Notes under the pieces: model-generated
What the model was told of the DNA's origin: nothing
Databases searched by the model: none
What the model saw: only the letters and a program-made list of their open reading frames with translations
In this document: piece by piece, positions 17,146-25,065 of the stretch
How positions within the stretch are numbered: the stretch's first letter is position 1
Layout: every line of letters begins with the position of its first letter
Source of the DNA: Roseicyclus persicicus
GTDB lineage: Bacteria; Pseudomonadota; Alphaproteobacteria; Rhodobacterales; Rhodobacteraceae
Length of the DNA stretch: 64,000 nucleotides
Assembly (NCBI RefSeq): GCF_012395815.1
Contig: NZ_JAAZQQ010000003.1
Location: 333,501 to 397,500, forward strand
Direction: 5' to 3'
Position numbers and translations under genes: made by a program

Positions 17146-17203
17146 TCATTTCTAGGGCAGGAGGGGGTGGGAGTCGAGTCCGCGTCGTGGCAGGGTCGGG
17201 CGC

Positions 17204-17770
17204 ATGGAGCGGATGGCGGACCTGATCGCGCGGCAGGCGCAGGACGGGCGGCTCGACTGGATCGGGCTGCGCCCCGCGCGGTTGGCCGTGCCTGTGGCGG
17301 TGGAAGCCGTGGAGGTGACGGCGGCGGGTCTGTCCGGCGACCACGCAAGGCCCGGGCCGCGGGCGGTGACGCTGCTGCAGGCGGAACACCTGGTCGTCAT
17401 CGGCGCCTTCCTCGGGCGCGGGCCGGTGGCGCCCGGGGTGCTGCGGCGCAACCTCGTGGTGGCGGGGCTGAACCTGTCGGCGCTGCGCGGGCGGCGGCTG
17501 GCGGTCGGGTCTGCGGTGTTGCGCGTGACCGGCCCCTGCGCGCCCTGTTCGCGGATGGAGGCCGCGCTAGGCCCCGGCGGCTATTCGGCGCTGCGCGGGC
17601 ACGGCGGCTGGTGCGCCGAGGTGCTGCTGCCCGGGCGGATCGCGCGGGGCGACGCGGTCAGGCCGCTGTCAGAGGAAGGCGGCGACGTTGTTGCGCAGGA
17701 CGATTTCCAGCGCGTAGAGGCCGAGGATCACGACCAGCGGCGCCAGGTCGAGCCCCCCCATCGCCGGTAG
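17204..17770 (+). CDS. MOSC domain protein
   Basis: This protein of about 188 residues has a single MOSC (molybdenum cofactor sulfurase C-terminal) beta-barrel domain, which binds sulfur or molybdenum cofactor through a conserved Cys. Visible motifs are GLSGDHARPGPRAVTLLQAEHL, NLVVAGLNLSALRGRRLAVG and VTGPCAPCSRME. The recognisable domain ends near residue 155 (RGDAVRPL). The last 33 or so codons run about 100 bases into the antisense of yggT, so the C-terminal tail is not conserved sequence. An ATG at 17213 is an alternative start. Confidence 0.85.
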   Translation: MERMADLIARQAQDGRLDWIGLRPARLAVPVAVEAVEVTAAGLSGDHARPGPRAVTLLQAEHLVVIGAFLGRGPVAPGVLRRNLVVAGLNLSALRGRRLAVGSAVLRVTGPCAPCSRMEAALGPGGYSALRGHGGWCAEVLLPGRIARGDAVRPLSEEGGDVVAQDDFQRVEAEDHDQRRQVEPPHRR

Positions 17771-17956
17771 CCGACGGCGGATCGGGCCGTAGATGGGCTC
17801 CACCATCCGGTTCAGACCGTCCCACAGCTGCGCGACGATCGGCTGGCGCAGGTTCAGGACGCCGAAGTTGATCAGCCAGCTCATGATGATGTGGGCGAGG
17901 ATGATGAAGAACGCCACGTCGATCAGCAGCATCAGGATCTGGAAGAGCGAGGTCAT
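17669..17956 (-). CDS. YggT family membrane protein
   Basis: This 95-residue inner-membrane protein belongs to the YggT/YlmG family. Two hydrophobic segments are seen, one at about residues 6-28 (ILMLLIDVAFFIILAHIIMS) and one at 70-86. Between them lies the family signature NRMVEPIYGPIRRRLPAMGGLDLAPLVV. In bacteria these proteins are linked to osmotic tolerance or division-site biogenesis. Its last 34 codons overlap the convergent MOSC gene. Confidence 0.92.
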   Translation of the reverse strand: MTSLFQILMLLIDVAFFIILAHIIMSWLINFGVLNLRQPIVAQLWDGLNRMVEPIYGPIRRRLPAMGGLDLAPLVVILGLYALEIVLRNNVAAFL

Positions 17957-18080
17957 CGGCGCGGGCATCCCTTGTGGCGTGTTTCTGCGAGATAGTCGGG
18001 CGGGGGGGCAGGTGCAAGCGGGGGTCTCCGCTGAGGGGGCGGTCTGCGGTGGCTGGCCCCCGGGGCTCTGCCCCGGACCC

Positions 18081-18140
18081 CGGAGTATTTTCTCAAGCAA
18101 AGATGAGGGGGGGCGGCGCGTTAACCTTGATGAAGGGTTG
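18081..18140 (+). repeat. dispersed intergenic repeat, copy A
   Basis: CGGAGTATTT (18081-18090) is followed by GCAAAGATG (18097-18105), a G-rich tract, and GTTAACCTTGATG (18120-18132). Directly upstream is a small hairpin (CGGGG CTCT CCCCG type, about 18061-18075). It shares almost the whole layout with copy B at 28936. It lies between the divergent yggT and thioesterase genes. Confidence 0.75.
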
Positions 18141-18223
18141 ATGCTGGGGGGCAGACGGTCGGGGCCGGGTGTGACGCGACGGCGGGCTTGACCTGCGGCG
18201 CGGGGCGCGCTTCCTGCCGGCGA

Positions 18224-18772
18224 ATGTACCCGTTCCTCCGCTTCGCCGCCGTCACCCTCTCCGAACGCCGCAAGCCGCGGCTGGGGTTGTTCGACACCCA
18301 TGTGCTGCCGATGCGCTGCCTGCCGAACGATCTCGACGGGTTCCTCGAGATGAACAACGGCCGCATCCTGACGCTGTTCGACCTCGGGCGCTTTGCCATG
18401 GCGATCCGGGTGGGGCTGTGGGACGTGCTGCAGCGCGAGCGCTGGGGGCTGGTCGTGGCCGGCTCCTCGGTGCGTTACCGGGCGCGGATCACGGGGTTCC
18501 AGCGTTTCGAGATGCGGACGCGGCTGGTGGGCTGGGACGCGCGGTTCTTCTACATCGAGCAGGCGATGTGGCGCGGCGAGACCTGCTGCAACCACGCGCT
18601 GCTGCGCACCGGCGTGACCGAGAAGGGCCGCCTTGCCCCGGTCGAGGCGGTGGCGCGCGCGATGGACCATCCCGACCCCTCGCCGGCGCTGCCCGGGTGG
18701 GTACACGCCTGGGCCAACGCCGACGCGGAGCGCCCGTGGCCGCCGATGCAGGACGGGGCATCAAGCCGGTAG
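18224..18772 (+). CDS. Acyl-CoA thioesterase, 4HBT_2 family (THEM6-like)
   Basis: This 182-residue hotdog-fold protein is probably a thioesterase. The family pattern is seen in MRCLPNDLDGFLEMNNGRILTLFDLGRF, followed by SSVRYRARITGFQRFEMRTRL and FFYIEQAM. The Asp/Asn-rich DLDGFLEMNNGR loop holds the active-site Asp position of 4HBT proteins. The natural substrate is unknown. It is followed 34 bases later by the MFS gene on the same strand. Confidence 0.85.
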   Translation: MYPFLRFAAVTLSERRKPRLGLFDTHVLPMRCLPNDLDGFLEMNNGRILTLFDLGRFAMAIRVGLWDVLQRERWGLVVAGSSVRYRARITGFQRFEMRTRLVGWDARFFYIEQAMWRGETCCNHALLRTGVTEKGRLAPVEAVARAMDHPDPSPALPGWVHAWANADAERPWPPMQDGASSR

Positions 18773-18806
18773 ACAAATCGGGGGCCGATGGCGGATGGTG
18801 CGCGCC

Positions 18807-20204
18807 ATGAGCGTGACCAGCCCCGACCCGTCCCTGCTGTCCCCCCACGCGGCGCGCCGCCGCATCTGGGGCTGGTGGGCCTTCGACTGGGCGAGCCAGC
18901 CCTATTTCACCCTGTGCCTGACCTTCGTCTTCGGCCCGTATTTCGCCGCCGTGGCGACCGAGACCTTCATGGCCCAGGGCCTGACCGAGCAGGTCGCCGA
19001 CGCGCAGGCCCAGAGCCTGTGGTCGCTGGGCCAGACCGTTTCGGGCATCCTGATCGCGCTGTGTGCGCCGATCCTGGGCGCCTTCGCCGACAACACCGGG
19101 CGGCGGATGCCGTGGATCGTGCTGTTCTCGGCCTTCTACGTCGTCGGCGCCTTTTCGCTGTGGTGGATGGTGCCCGACGGATCCTTCCTCGTCGGCGCGC
19201 TGATCGCCTTCGGCATCGGCCTGATCGGGGCCGAGTTCACCACGATCTTCACCAATTCCATGCTGCCCGAGCTGGGCGACGACGGCGCCATCGGGCGGCT
19301 GTCGGGCACCGGCTTTGCCTGGGGCTACGCGGGCGGCGTACTGGCCCTGTTCCTGATGCTGATCTTCTTTGCCGAGGGCGAGAGCGGGCGCACCTTCGTC
19401 GGGCTGGAGCCGGCGCTGGGCCTCGACCCCGAGGCGCGGGAGGGCACGCGCTTTGTCGGGCCGTTCACGGCGGTCTGGTACGTCGTGTTCATGATCCCCT
19501 TCTTCCTCTGGGTGCGCGAGCCGCGGCGGCGGCCGACGCACCCGAGCTTCGGCGGTGCGCTGGGCGATCTCTGGGCCACGGTGAAAAGCCTGCCGCGGCG
19601 GCCCAGCCTGTTCGCCTATCTCGGATCGTCGATGTTCTACCGCGATGCGCTGAACGCGCTTTACGGCTTCGGCGGCACCTACGCGGTGCTGGTGCTGAAC
19701 TGGTCGATCACGCAGGTCGGCATCTTCGGCATCGTCGGCGCAGTGACCTCGGCCATCGCCACCTGGATCGGCGGCAAGGTCGACAGCGCGGTGGGGCCGA
19801 AGCCGGTGATCATCGGCTCGATCGTGACCCTGATCGCGGTCTGCGCGCTGGTGCTGGGCATGACCCGCGAGACCCTGTGGGGGATCGCGCTGGCGCCCGG
19901 CTCGTCGCTGCCGGACATCGCCTTCTACGTCTGCGGCGCCATCATCGGGGGCGCGGGCGGCGTGCTGCAGTCGGCGTCGCGCACGATGATGTGCCGCCAT
20001 GCGCCGCCGGCGCGGCCGACCGAGGCCTTCGGGCTCTACGCCCTGTCGGGCAAGGCCACGGCCTTCCTCGGGCCCGCGCTGATCGGGCTGACGACCTGGG
20101 TGACGGAAAGCGCCCGGCTCGGGATGCTGCCGCTGATCGGGTTGTTCACGATCGGGCTGGTTCTGCTCCTGTGGGTCCGGGCCGAAGGGGAGGGGCGGCC
20201 ATGA
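18807..20204 (+). CDS. MFS transporter, UMF1/Atg22-like
   Basis: This 465-residue permease has about 12 membrane segments and belongs to the UMF1 branch of the major facilitator superfamily. It has the N-terminal WGWWAFDWASQPYFTLCLTF and the loop APILGAFADNTGRRMPWI between segments 2 and 3, both characteristic. The C-terminal half repeats with GGVLQSASRTMMCRHAPP. Relatives include Atg22 amino-acid effluxers; the substrate here is unknown. ATG 18795 is an alternative start. Its stop overlaps the mepA start by four bases. Confidence 0.88.
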   Translation: MSVTSPDPSLLSPHAARRRIWGWWAFDWASQPYFTLCLTFVFGPYFAAVATETFMAQGLTEQVADAQAQSLWSLGQTVSGILIALCAPILGAFADNTGRRMPWIVLFSAFYVVGAFSLWWMVPDGSFLVGALIAFGIGLIGAEFTTIFTNSMLPELGDDGAIGRLSGTGFAWGYAGGVLALFLMLIFFAEGESGRTFVGLEPALGLDPEAREGTRFVGPFTAVWYVVFMIPFFLWVREPRRRPTHPSFGGALGDLWATVKSLPRRPSLFAYLGSSMFYRDALNALYGFGGTYAVLVLNWSITQVGIFGIVGAVTSAIATWIGGKVDSAVGPKPVIIGSIVTLIAVCALVLGMTRETLWGIALAPGSSLPDIAFYVCGAIIGGAGGVLQSASRTMMCRHAPPARPTEAFGLYALSGKATAFLGPALIGLTTWVTESARLGMLPLIGLFTIGLVLLLWVRAEGEGRP

Positions 20205-21130
20205 CCCTGCGGTCCAGACTGGGCACCGGCCTGCGCCTTGCCGCCCTGAGCCTCCTGGCGGCCTGCACCCCCTCGGGTGGCGGCGGCGGCGGCGACCGTG
20301 GCCTGCCGCCCCTCGACGCCACCATCTCGGGGCAGGAGGCGCGGCTCCTGTTCGGGGCCGAGGCGGGGCCGTCCACGGGCACGGCCGAGGCCATCGGCTT
20401 CTATTCCCGCGGCTGCCTCGCGGGCGCGCAGGAACTGCCCGAGACCGGGCCGACGTGGCAGGCGATGCGGCTCAGCCGCAACCGCAACTGGGGGCACCCG
20501 GAGCTGGTCGACTACGTGCAGGACCTGTCGCGGCGTGTCGCGGCCGAGACCTCGTGGACGGGGCTTTACGTGGGCGACATGCAGCAGCCGCGCGGCGGGC
20601 CGATGCTGACGGGGCACGCCAGCCACCAGTCGGGCCTCGATGTCGACATCTGGATGCTGCCGCCGGGCCGCCTCAACCTGAGCGAGGCCGAGCGCGAGAG
20701 CCTGTCGTCGATCTCCACCCGCTCGGCGGGCGGCGCGCGGGTGGGGGAGAACTGGACGGCCGAGCACATGGAGGTGATGCGCCTCGCCGCCTCCGACCCG
20801 CGGGTGGAGCGGATCTTCGTCTTTGCCGGCGCCAAGGTCTGGATGTGCGACAACGCCACCGGCGACCGGTCCTGGCTGCGCGCGATCCGGCCCGCGGCGG
20901 GGCACCACTACCATTTCCACGTCCGGCTCAGCTGCCCGGCGGGCTCGCCCGACTGCGAGGCGCAGGACCCGGTGCCGCCCGGCGACGGCTGCGACGAGGC
21001 GCGGGCCGCCGCCGCGGCGATCCTCAACCCCCCGCCGCCCGACCCGGACTACGTGCCGCCGCCGCCGCGGGGGCCGCTGACGCTGGCCGACCTGCCGCGG
21101 CAATGCGTGGGGCTGCTCAGCCCGTTGTGA
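20201..21130 (+). CDS. mepA: Penicillin-insensitive murein endopeptidase MepA
   Basis: This 309-residue LAS-family metallopeptidase would cut D-Ala-mDAP cross-links in peptidoglycan from the periplasmic side. The zinc ligands are visible in GHASHQSGLDVDIW (H, then D) and the C-terminal HHYHFHVRL. The N-terminus has a lipobox LLAAC, Cys at residue 22, so it is probably an outer-membrane lipoprotein. A six-glycine run follows the Cys. The C-terminal tail is Pro-rich (NPPPPDPDYVPPPPRGP). It is translationally coupled to the genes on both sides. Confidence 0.93.
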   Translation: MTLRSRLGTGLRLAALSLLAACTPSGGGGGGDRGLPPLDATISGQEARLLFGAEAGPSTGTAEAIGFYSRGCLAGAQELPETGPTWQAMRLSRNRNWGHPELVDYVQDLSRRVAAETSWTGLYVGDMQQPRGGPMLTGHASHQSGLDVDIWMLPPGRLNLSEAERESLSSISTRSAGGARVGENWTAEHMEVMRLAASDPRVERIFVFAGAKVWMCDNATGDRSWLRAIRPAAGHHYHFHVRLSCPAGSPDCEAQDPVPPGDGCDEARAAAAAILNPPPPDPDYVPPPPRGPLTLADLPRQCVGLLSPL

Positions 21131-22008
21131 GACGGCTGTTTCCCTTCCTGCTGGTCGCGGTGCTGGCCGCGCCGCCGCTCGGGGCCGACCCCGGGGCCCG
21201 GTTCCTCGGGGCGATCCGTCTTGACGCGGCCGGGCTGGAGTGGCTGGGCGGGTTCTCGGCCATCGAGATGGACGCCGATGGCGCCGCGGCGGTGATCCTG
21301 TCCGACCGCGGGCGCCTGTTCCCGGTGCAGCTGACCCGCGACGACGGGCGCATCGCCGCTGTGGCGGTGGGCGCCGGGGCGCTGCTGACCGACGCCGAGG
21401 GCCTGCGCCCGCCGGCGCGGGGGGCGATGGATTCCGAGGGGCTGGCGCGGCTGCCGGACGGGCGGCTGGCGTTGTCCTTCGAGGGCGACATGCGGGTGGC
21501 CGTGCACGGGCCGGACGGGCGCGAGACCTGGCGCGCGGCGCCGCCGGCGGGGTCCGGCGCGCTGCCGGGCAACGGCGCCTACGAGGCACTGGCCGCCGAC
21601 GATCGCGGGCGGCTCTACACGCTGGCCGAGGATCCGCCGGGCGACGGGCCGGTGCCGCTCTACCGGCGGGCGACGCGGCGGTGGCAGGAGATCGGGGCCC
21701 TGCCCCGCAGCGGCGGGTTCCGGCCGGTGGGCCTGGATTTCGACGACCGCGGGCGGCTTTACCTGCTCGAGCGGCGCTTTTCGCTCCTGGGCGGCTTTGC
21801 GGCGCGGCTGACGCGGTTCGAGATGGTCGACGACCGGCTCGGGCCCGGCACGCTGATGTTCGAGACCACGCCGGGGCGGCACGGCAACCTCGAGGGCGTC
21901 AGCCTGTGGCGCACGGCGGACGGGACGCTGGTGGCGGCGCTGGTGTCTGACGACAACTTCAGCCCGCTCCTGCCGTCCGAGATCGTGGAATACGCGTTGC
22001 CGGACTAG
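21127..22008 (+). CDS. secreted esterase-like activity of phytase family protein
   Basis: This 293-residue exported protein is a predicted beta-propeller of the Phytase-like (esterase-like activity of phytase) family. A GTG start at 21127 overlaps the mepA stop by four bases and gives a signal peptide (LFPFLLVAVLAAPPLGA). Propeller repeats include GGFSAIEMDADGAAAVILSDRG, DSEGLARLPDGRLALSFEG, YEALAADDRGRLYTLAED and NLEGVSLWRTADGTLVAAL. Substrate is unknown. It ends four bases into the convergent LOG gene. Confidence 0.85.
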   Translation: MRRLFPFLLVAVLAAPPLGADPGARFLGAIRLDAAGLEWLGGFSAIEMDADGAAAVILSDRGRLFPVQLTRDDGRIAAVAVGAGALLTDAEGLRPPARGAMDSEGLARLPDGRLALSFEGDMRVAVHGPDGRETWRAAPPAGSGALPGNGAYEALAADDRGRLYTLAEDPPGDGPVPLYRRATRRWQEIGALPRSGGFRPVGLDFDDRGRLYLLERRFSLLGGFAARLTRFEMVDDRLGPGTLMFETTPGRHGNLEGVSLWRTADGTLVAALVSDDNFSPLLPSEIVEYALPD

Positions 22009-22844
22009 CGCCCGGGGATGTCGCCGCGCTTGCCCGTGTAGGTCCAGCCGTCGATCACGGCGAGCGCGTCCTCGGCCGTCTCGACGAAGCGGAACAGGTC
22101 AAGGTCCTCGCGGGCGATGGTGCCGGCCTCGGCCAGCGCCTCCCAGTTCACGATGCGGCGCCAGAACTCCTCGCCGAACAGCAGGAGGGGCACCTGCTCC
22201 ATGCGGCCGGTCTGGATCAGCGTGATGCTCTCGAACAGCTCGTCCAGCGTGCCGAAGCCGCCGGGGAACACGGCGATGGCCTTGGCGCGCAACAGGAAAT
22301 GCATCTTGCGGATGCCGAAGTAGTGGAAGTTGAAGCAGAGCTCGGGCGTGACGTAGCCGTTCGGCACCTGCTCGTGGGGCAGCACGATGTTGAGGCCGAT
22401 GGAACAGCCGCCCGCCTCGGCGGCGCCGCGGTTGCCGGCCTCCATCACGCCCGGGCCGCCGCCGGTGACGATGACGTTCTCGGTGCAGTTGGTGGCGACC
22501 GAGCGCTCGGTGATGGCGCGGGCGAAGCGGCGGGCCTCGTCGTAGTAGCGGCTCATCCCGGCCAGCGCGGGGCTGCGGGCCTTGTCCTTCGCCTCGGGGC
22601 TGGGGATGCGCGCGCCGCCGAACAGGACGACGGTGGAGCGGATGCCGCGGGCGTCGAGCTCCAGCGTGGGCTTCAGGAGCTCCAGCTGCAGGCGCACCGG
22701 GCGCAGCTCGTCGCGCAGGAGAAACTCGGGGTCGGCGAAGGCGAGGCGATAGGCCGGGGAGCGCGCCTGCGGCGTGTCGGGCAGGTGGCGTGCGAATTCG
22801 GTGTCCTGATGCGCGTCGCGGAACGGTTTGCGTTCGTCCTTCAT
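22005..22844 (-). CDS. LOG family protein (cytokinin riboside phosphoribohydrolase-like)
   Basis: This 279-residue LOG (TIGR00730-like) protein has the Rossmann-type signature GGGPGVMEAGNRGA and PGGFGTLDELFESITLIQTGR, the substrate-binding and catalytic motifs of nucleoside-5'-monophosphate phosphoribohydrolases. The extra 70 N-terminal residues put it in the long LOG subfamily. The start at 22844 (MKDERKPF) is the first ATG of the homologous region. It is convergent with the preceding gene and overlaps it by four bases. Confidence 0.9.
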   Translation of the reverse strand: MKDERKPFRDAHQDTEFARHLPDTPQARSPAYRLAFADPEFLLRDELRPVRLQLELLKPTLELDARGIRSTVVLFGGARIPSPEAKDKARSPALAGMSRYYDEARRFARAITERSVATNCTENVIVTGGGPGVMEAGNRGAAEAGGCSIGLNIVLPHEQVPNGYVTPELCFNFHYFGIRKMHFLLRAKAIAVFPGGFGTLDELFESITLIQTGRMEQVPLLLFGEEFWRRIVNWEALAEAGTIAREDLDLFRFVETAEDALAVIDGWTYTGKRGDIPGR

Positions 22845-23017
22845 GGCGGAGGGCTTCCTGCTTTGGTCCCGGGCTTGGTGACAGGAATGCCGCGCGATGT
22901 CCAATCACGTCGCTTGCGACATGCCCCTGTCGCGGACCTTCGCGACCGGGGCGGCGCCCGGCGCTATGCGCGACGACACCGGATACCCGTGCCTGTCCTT
23001 GTGCCGAGGGAATTCCC

Positions 23018-24043
23018 ATGCGTTGCACACGCCTCGTCCCCGCCCTTCTCGCCTGCCTGATCGCCCCCGCGCTCTCTGCCCAGACCTGGACGGAAACCGG
23101 CGGCGGGGTGGTCGCGCTTCCGGCTGCGTCCGCGGGCGTGCCCGTCGCGGGCGCGCGGCTCGCCTGCATCGCCGATGCGTGGCGGCTGATCGTGCCCGAA
23201 GCGGCGGGCGTCGGCGCGGTGGTGCTGGGGATCGACGGACAGGTCTTTCCGACCGTGGCCGAGGGCGACGGGACGATGGCGATCCCCTCCGCCGCGCTCG
23301 ACCCGCTGCGCGCCGGGTCGCGGCTGACGCTGACATGGACCGTCTCGGGCGCGACCGCCGAGGCGAGTTTCGGCCTGCGCGGCTCGCGGGCCGCCATCGA
23401 CGGCGCGGCGGCGACCTGCGCGGCCCAGGCTCAGGCCGCGGCGGCCCCGGTTGCCGCCCCCGCCCCGGCCGCCGTTCCAGCCGAGGTCAGCGTGACCCTC
23501 GCGGCCGATCCCGTCGCCGGGCAGCCGGTCGAGCTGTCCTTCACCGGTCCGCTCGGGGCGCAGGACTGGGTCGGCATCGCCAGCCCCGGATCGGCCGGGT
23601 CGGCCTGGGTGGCCGGTGCCTGGTCCTACGTCTCGTCCGGGAGCCCCGCCCGCTTCCCCGCCCCGCCCGAGCCCGGCGCCTACGAGCTGCGCTACATCCG
23701 CGGCAGCGACAGCGCGATCCTGCTCGCGGTGCCGGTCACCGTGGCCCCGGCCGATCCCGCGGCCCGCCCGACCGCCACGCTGCAGCCGATGACGGCGCCG
23801 GCGGGCAGTGTCCTGACCGTCGCGCTCGACGGCACGCCCCGGACGCCCGGCGATTACCTCTACATCGCGCCTGCGGCCGCCGGCGACCAGGACTATTCCG
23901 GCGGCTATGTCGGCATCCCGGCCTCGGGCTCGGCCACCATCACCGCGCCCGCCGCGCCCGGCGATTGGGAACTGCGCTACGTCGTCAGCGCGGGTGGCGG
24001 CCTCTACACGGTCATCGGGCGCGCGCCGCTGACCCTGCAGTGA
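23018..24043 (+). CDS. exported protein with two Ig-like repeats
   Basis: This 341-residue secreted protein has a signal peptide ([17 protein letters not shown]), a first domain without an obvious family, an Ala/Pro linker, and two related beta-sandwich repeats of about 85 residues. The repeats end in [21 protein letters not shown] and [20 protein letters not shown] and share DW/DY-x(1,2)-I-A. In Rhodobacterales such repeats often occur at the end of von Willebrand A proteins, but no VWA motif is seen here. The function is unknown. Confidence 0.75.
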   Translation: MRCTRLVPALLACLIAPALSAQTWTETGGGVVALPAASAGVPVAGARLACIADAWRLIVPEAAGVGAVVLGIDGQVFPTVAEGDGTMAIPSAALDPLRAGSRLTLTWTVSGATAEASFGLRGSRAAIDGAAATCAAQAQAAAAPVAAPAPAAVPAEVSVTLAADPVAGQPVELSFTGPLGAQDWVGIASPGSAGSAWVAGAWSYVSSGSPARFPAPPEPGAYELRYIRGSDSAILLAVPVTVAPADPAARPTATLQPMTAPAGSVLTVALDGTPRTPGDYLYIAPAAAGDQDYSGGYVGIPASGSATITAPAAPGDWELRYVVSAGGGLYTVIGRAPLTLQ

Positions 24044-24144
24044 GTCCGCCGCCGCCGGTTCGGCGCGAAGGCCGGGGCCGGATTGCCAGCGGGGGGCGCG
24101 CCGGCTATGACCGCCCGGAACCGCAGGACGCCGGAGGGGAACCC

Positions 24145-24972
24145 ATGTCGATCACTCATCTCGAGACCGCCATCGAAGCCGCCTGGGAGGCGCGCGACAC
24201 CATCACCCCGCACACCAAGGGCGAGGCCCGCGACGCCATCGAGGCGACGCTGCACGCGCTCGACCAGGGGCAGCTGCGCGTGGCCGAGCGGCAGGCGGAC
24301 GGGCGCTGGCACGTCAACCAGTGGGCCAAGAAGGCGGTGCTGCTGGGCTTCCGCATCCAGGACATGGGCGTGCAGACCGGCGGGCCGCAGGGCGGCACCT
24401 GGTGGGACAAGGTGGATTCGAAGTTCGCCCATTGGGGCGAGGCGCAGTGGAAGGCCGCGGGGTTCCGCGCGGTGCCGAACTGCGTGGTCCGGCGCTCGGC
24501 GCATATCGCCAAGGGCGTGGTGCTGATGCCGTCCTTCGTGAACCTCGGCGCCTATGTCGACGAGGGCACGATGGTGGACACCTGGGCGACGGTGGGCTCC
24601 TGCGCGCAGATCGGCAAGAACGTGCACCTGTCGGGCGGCGTGGGCATCGGCGGCGTGCTGGAGCCGATGCAGGCGGGGCCGACGATCATCGAGGACAACT
24701 GCTTCATCGGCGCGCGGTCCGAGGTCGTGGAGGGTGTCATCGTCCGCGAGGGCTCGGTGCTGGGCATGGGCGTCTTCATCGGCCAGTCGACCAAGATCGT
24801 GGACCGGGAGACCGGCGCGGTGATGTACGGCGAGGTGCCGGCGGGGTCGGTCGTGGTCGCGGGGTCGATGCCGTCGAAGAACGGGATCAACCTGTATTGC
24901 GCCGTCATCGTGAAGCGCGTGGACGAGAAGACCCGGTCCAAGACCTCGATCAACGAGCTCCTGCGCGACTGA
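24145..24972 (+). CDS. dapD: 2,3,4,5-tetrahydropyridine-2,6-dicarboxylate N-succinyltransferase
   Basis: This 275-residue left-handed beta-helix acyltransferase transfers succinyl from succinyl-CoA to tetrahydrodipicolinate, the first step of the succinylase branch of diaminopimelate/lysine synthesis. Hexapeptide repeats run from [20 protein letters not shown] to [14 protein letters not shown]. The N-terminal helical domain and the tail SINELLRD are standard. Length is normal. dapE, which acts two steps later, is on the opposite strand at 28990. GGAGGGGA precedes the ATG. Confidence 0.97.
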   Translation: MSITHLETAIEAAWEARDTITPHTKGEARDAIEATLHALDQGQLRVAERQADGRWHVNQWAKKAVLLGFRIQDMGVQTGGPQGGTWWDKVDSKFAHWGEAQWKAAGFRAVPNCVVRRSAHIAKGVVLMPSFVNLGAYVDEGTMVDTWATVGSCAQIGKNVHLSGGVGIGGVLEPMQAGPTIIEDNCFIGARSEVVEGVIVREGSVLGMGVFIGQSTKIVDRETGAVMYGEVPAGSVVVAGSMPSKNGINLYCAVIVKRVDEKTRSKTSINELLRD

Positions 24973-24980
24973 GGGTCCGG

Positions 24981-25006
24981 GCGTCTCCGCGGTGTCGCGG
25001 AGGCGC
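24981..25006 (+). terminator. GC hairpin after dapD
   Basis: GCGTCTCCGCG pairs with CGCGGAGGCGC around a short loop (one mismatch). No T-run follows, so it is a weak terminator or an RNA stabilising stem. It precedes the first GGCGGGCC palindrome. Confidence 0.4.
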
Positions 25007-25041
25007 GTTGACCGGTCGTCGGGTCCATCGTCGCGGCGGTG

Positions 25042-25065
25042 GTGGCGGGCCGTGCCCGCCCTACG
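25042..25065. repeat. GGCGGGCC palindromic repeat, copy 1
   Basis: GTGGCGGGCC, a two-base centre, then CCCGCCCTACG. The same sequence with GAGG at the centre occurs at 34640-34664. The stop codon of the transglycosylase at 25061 lies inside the repeat's right edge. Confidence 0.6.
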
